A DNA stretch of 33,164 nucleotides from Rhodospirillaceae bacterium. GTDB lineage: Bacteria; Pseudomonadota; Alphaproteobacteria; Rhodospirillales; UBA2165. The notes below the pieces were generated by a model. The model did not search any database and was not told the origin of the DNA. It saw only the letters and a list, made by a program, of their open reading frames with translations. Made by a program: the position numbers and the translations under genes. Shown here in pieces: positions 33,064 through 33,164 of this stretch; position 1 is the stretch's first letter, and every line of letters starts with the position of its first letter. The stretch lies in NCBI GenBank assembly GCA_018674495.1, contig JABHAA010000130.1, positions 1-33,164 of the forward strand. The letters run 5' to 3'.

Positions 33064-33164
33064 CTAAAGGCCCCTGGCGATGCGGAACCCCAAGTCGTCG
33101 TACCGGAAGGTGGGGTCGCTCTTGCTGCGGTAGGCGGAACGGAGGTACCCCGGTCTGTCGAGCC
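33064..33164 (-). CDS. C-terminus of an FGE/C-type-lectin-fold protein (partial), possible DGR target
   Basis: Only the last 32 codons are in the window, ending with TAG at 33066-33064. They read ...GYLRSAYRSKS, then ...RYDDLGFRIARGL, the typical C-terminal core of the formylglycine-generating-enzyme (SUMF1/PvdO/EgtB) fold with its LGFR signature. At the surface positions between fixed residues most codons end in C: TAC, TAC, AGC, AGC, TTC, TAC, GAC, GAC. That pattern is what adenine mutagenesis of AAC codons produces in diversity-generating retroelement variable regions. Ordinary FGE-fold proteins can look similar, so assignment as a retroelement target is a hypothesis. The gene runs off the right edge, so its N-terminal domains are unknown. 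Confidence 0.7.
   Translation of the reverse strand, partial: LDRPGYLRSAYRSKSDPTFRYDDLGFRIARGL

Noticed and set aside
1..33164. CRISPR arrays, insertion sequences and rRNA genes
   Set aside because: No regularly spaced repeats of 25-40 bases, no transposase or integrase gene, and no rRNA-like sequence were seen on either strand.
4589..33164. Linking the sulfatase at 4.6 kb with the FGE-fold fragment at the right edge as substrate and maturase
   Set aside because: They are 27 kb apart. The fragment shows only the fold's C-terminal LGFR tail, shared by many proteins that are not maturases; the catalytic cysteine region is outside the window.

Overview
The window looks like chromosomal DNA from a GC-rich alphaproteobacterium, probably a Rhodospirillales-like environmental lineage. 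This rests on sampled coding GC of about 63%, many GTG/TTG starts, frequent ATGA or few-base junctions between genes, and a gene content of ring-cleavage dioxygenases, CoA ligases and flavin oxygenases. The taxon is inference: there is no rRNA or marker gene in view.

Left part (1-9069, + strand). A tight run of six genes encodes an ICL/PEP-mutase superfamily lyase, an adducin-like class II aldolase, a glutathione S-transferase, a nitroreductase, a TTC38-type TPR protein and a formylglycine sulfatase. After a promoter-like gap comes a 985-aa adenylate cyclase fused to two consecutive copies of a ~400-aa TolB-like/TPR module.

Middle part (9.3-15.6 kb). Minus-strand genes encode a haloacetate (fluoroacetate-type) dehalogenase, a lower-GC soluble PAS histidine kinase and an extradiol dioxygenase. 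The extradiol gene is divergent from a gentisate-1,2-dioxygenase-like cupin plus a Rieske oxygenase, and the two sides share a control region with 10-bp direct repeats and an 8-bp inverted repeat.

Minus-strand block (15.6-22.8 kb). It holds a MATE exporter, a DUF6064 membrane protein, a Tat-exported aldo/keto reductase, an NDH-2-like flavoprotein with its Rrf2 regulator and a candidate operator, a luciferase-like flavin oxidoreductase and an MFS transporter.

Plus-strand operon (23.0-28.3 kb). Two different MetE-like zinc enzymes flank an acyl-CoA-dehydrogenase-fold flavin monooxygenase, followed by an amidase. A 26-codon ORF with a maximal Shine-Dalgarno sequence and a strong hairpin close the unit.

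Right part. A dienelactone hydrolase/acyl-CoA ligase pair, a small membrane protein and a second acyl-CoA ligase lead to tRNA-Ser(GCU). The last 101 bases encode, on the minus strand, the C-terminus of a formylglycine-generating-enzyme/C-type-lectin-fold protein. Its codon pattern and tail resemble the variable region of a diversity-generating retroelement target. No template repeat or reverse transcriptase is inside the window, so this lead must be tested on the adjoining sequence.

Overall the genes describe a patchwork for uptake, activation and oxidative breakdown of small aromatic, halogenated and amide compounds. No complete pathway can be drawn from the window alone.
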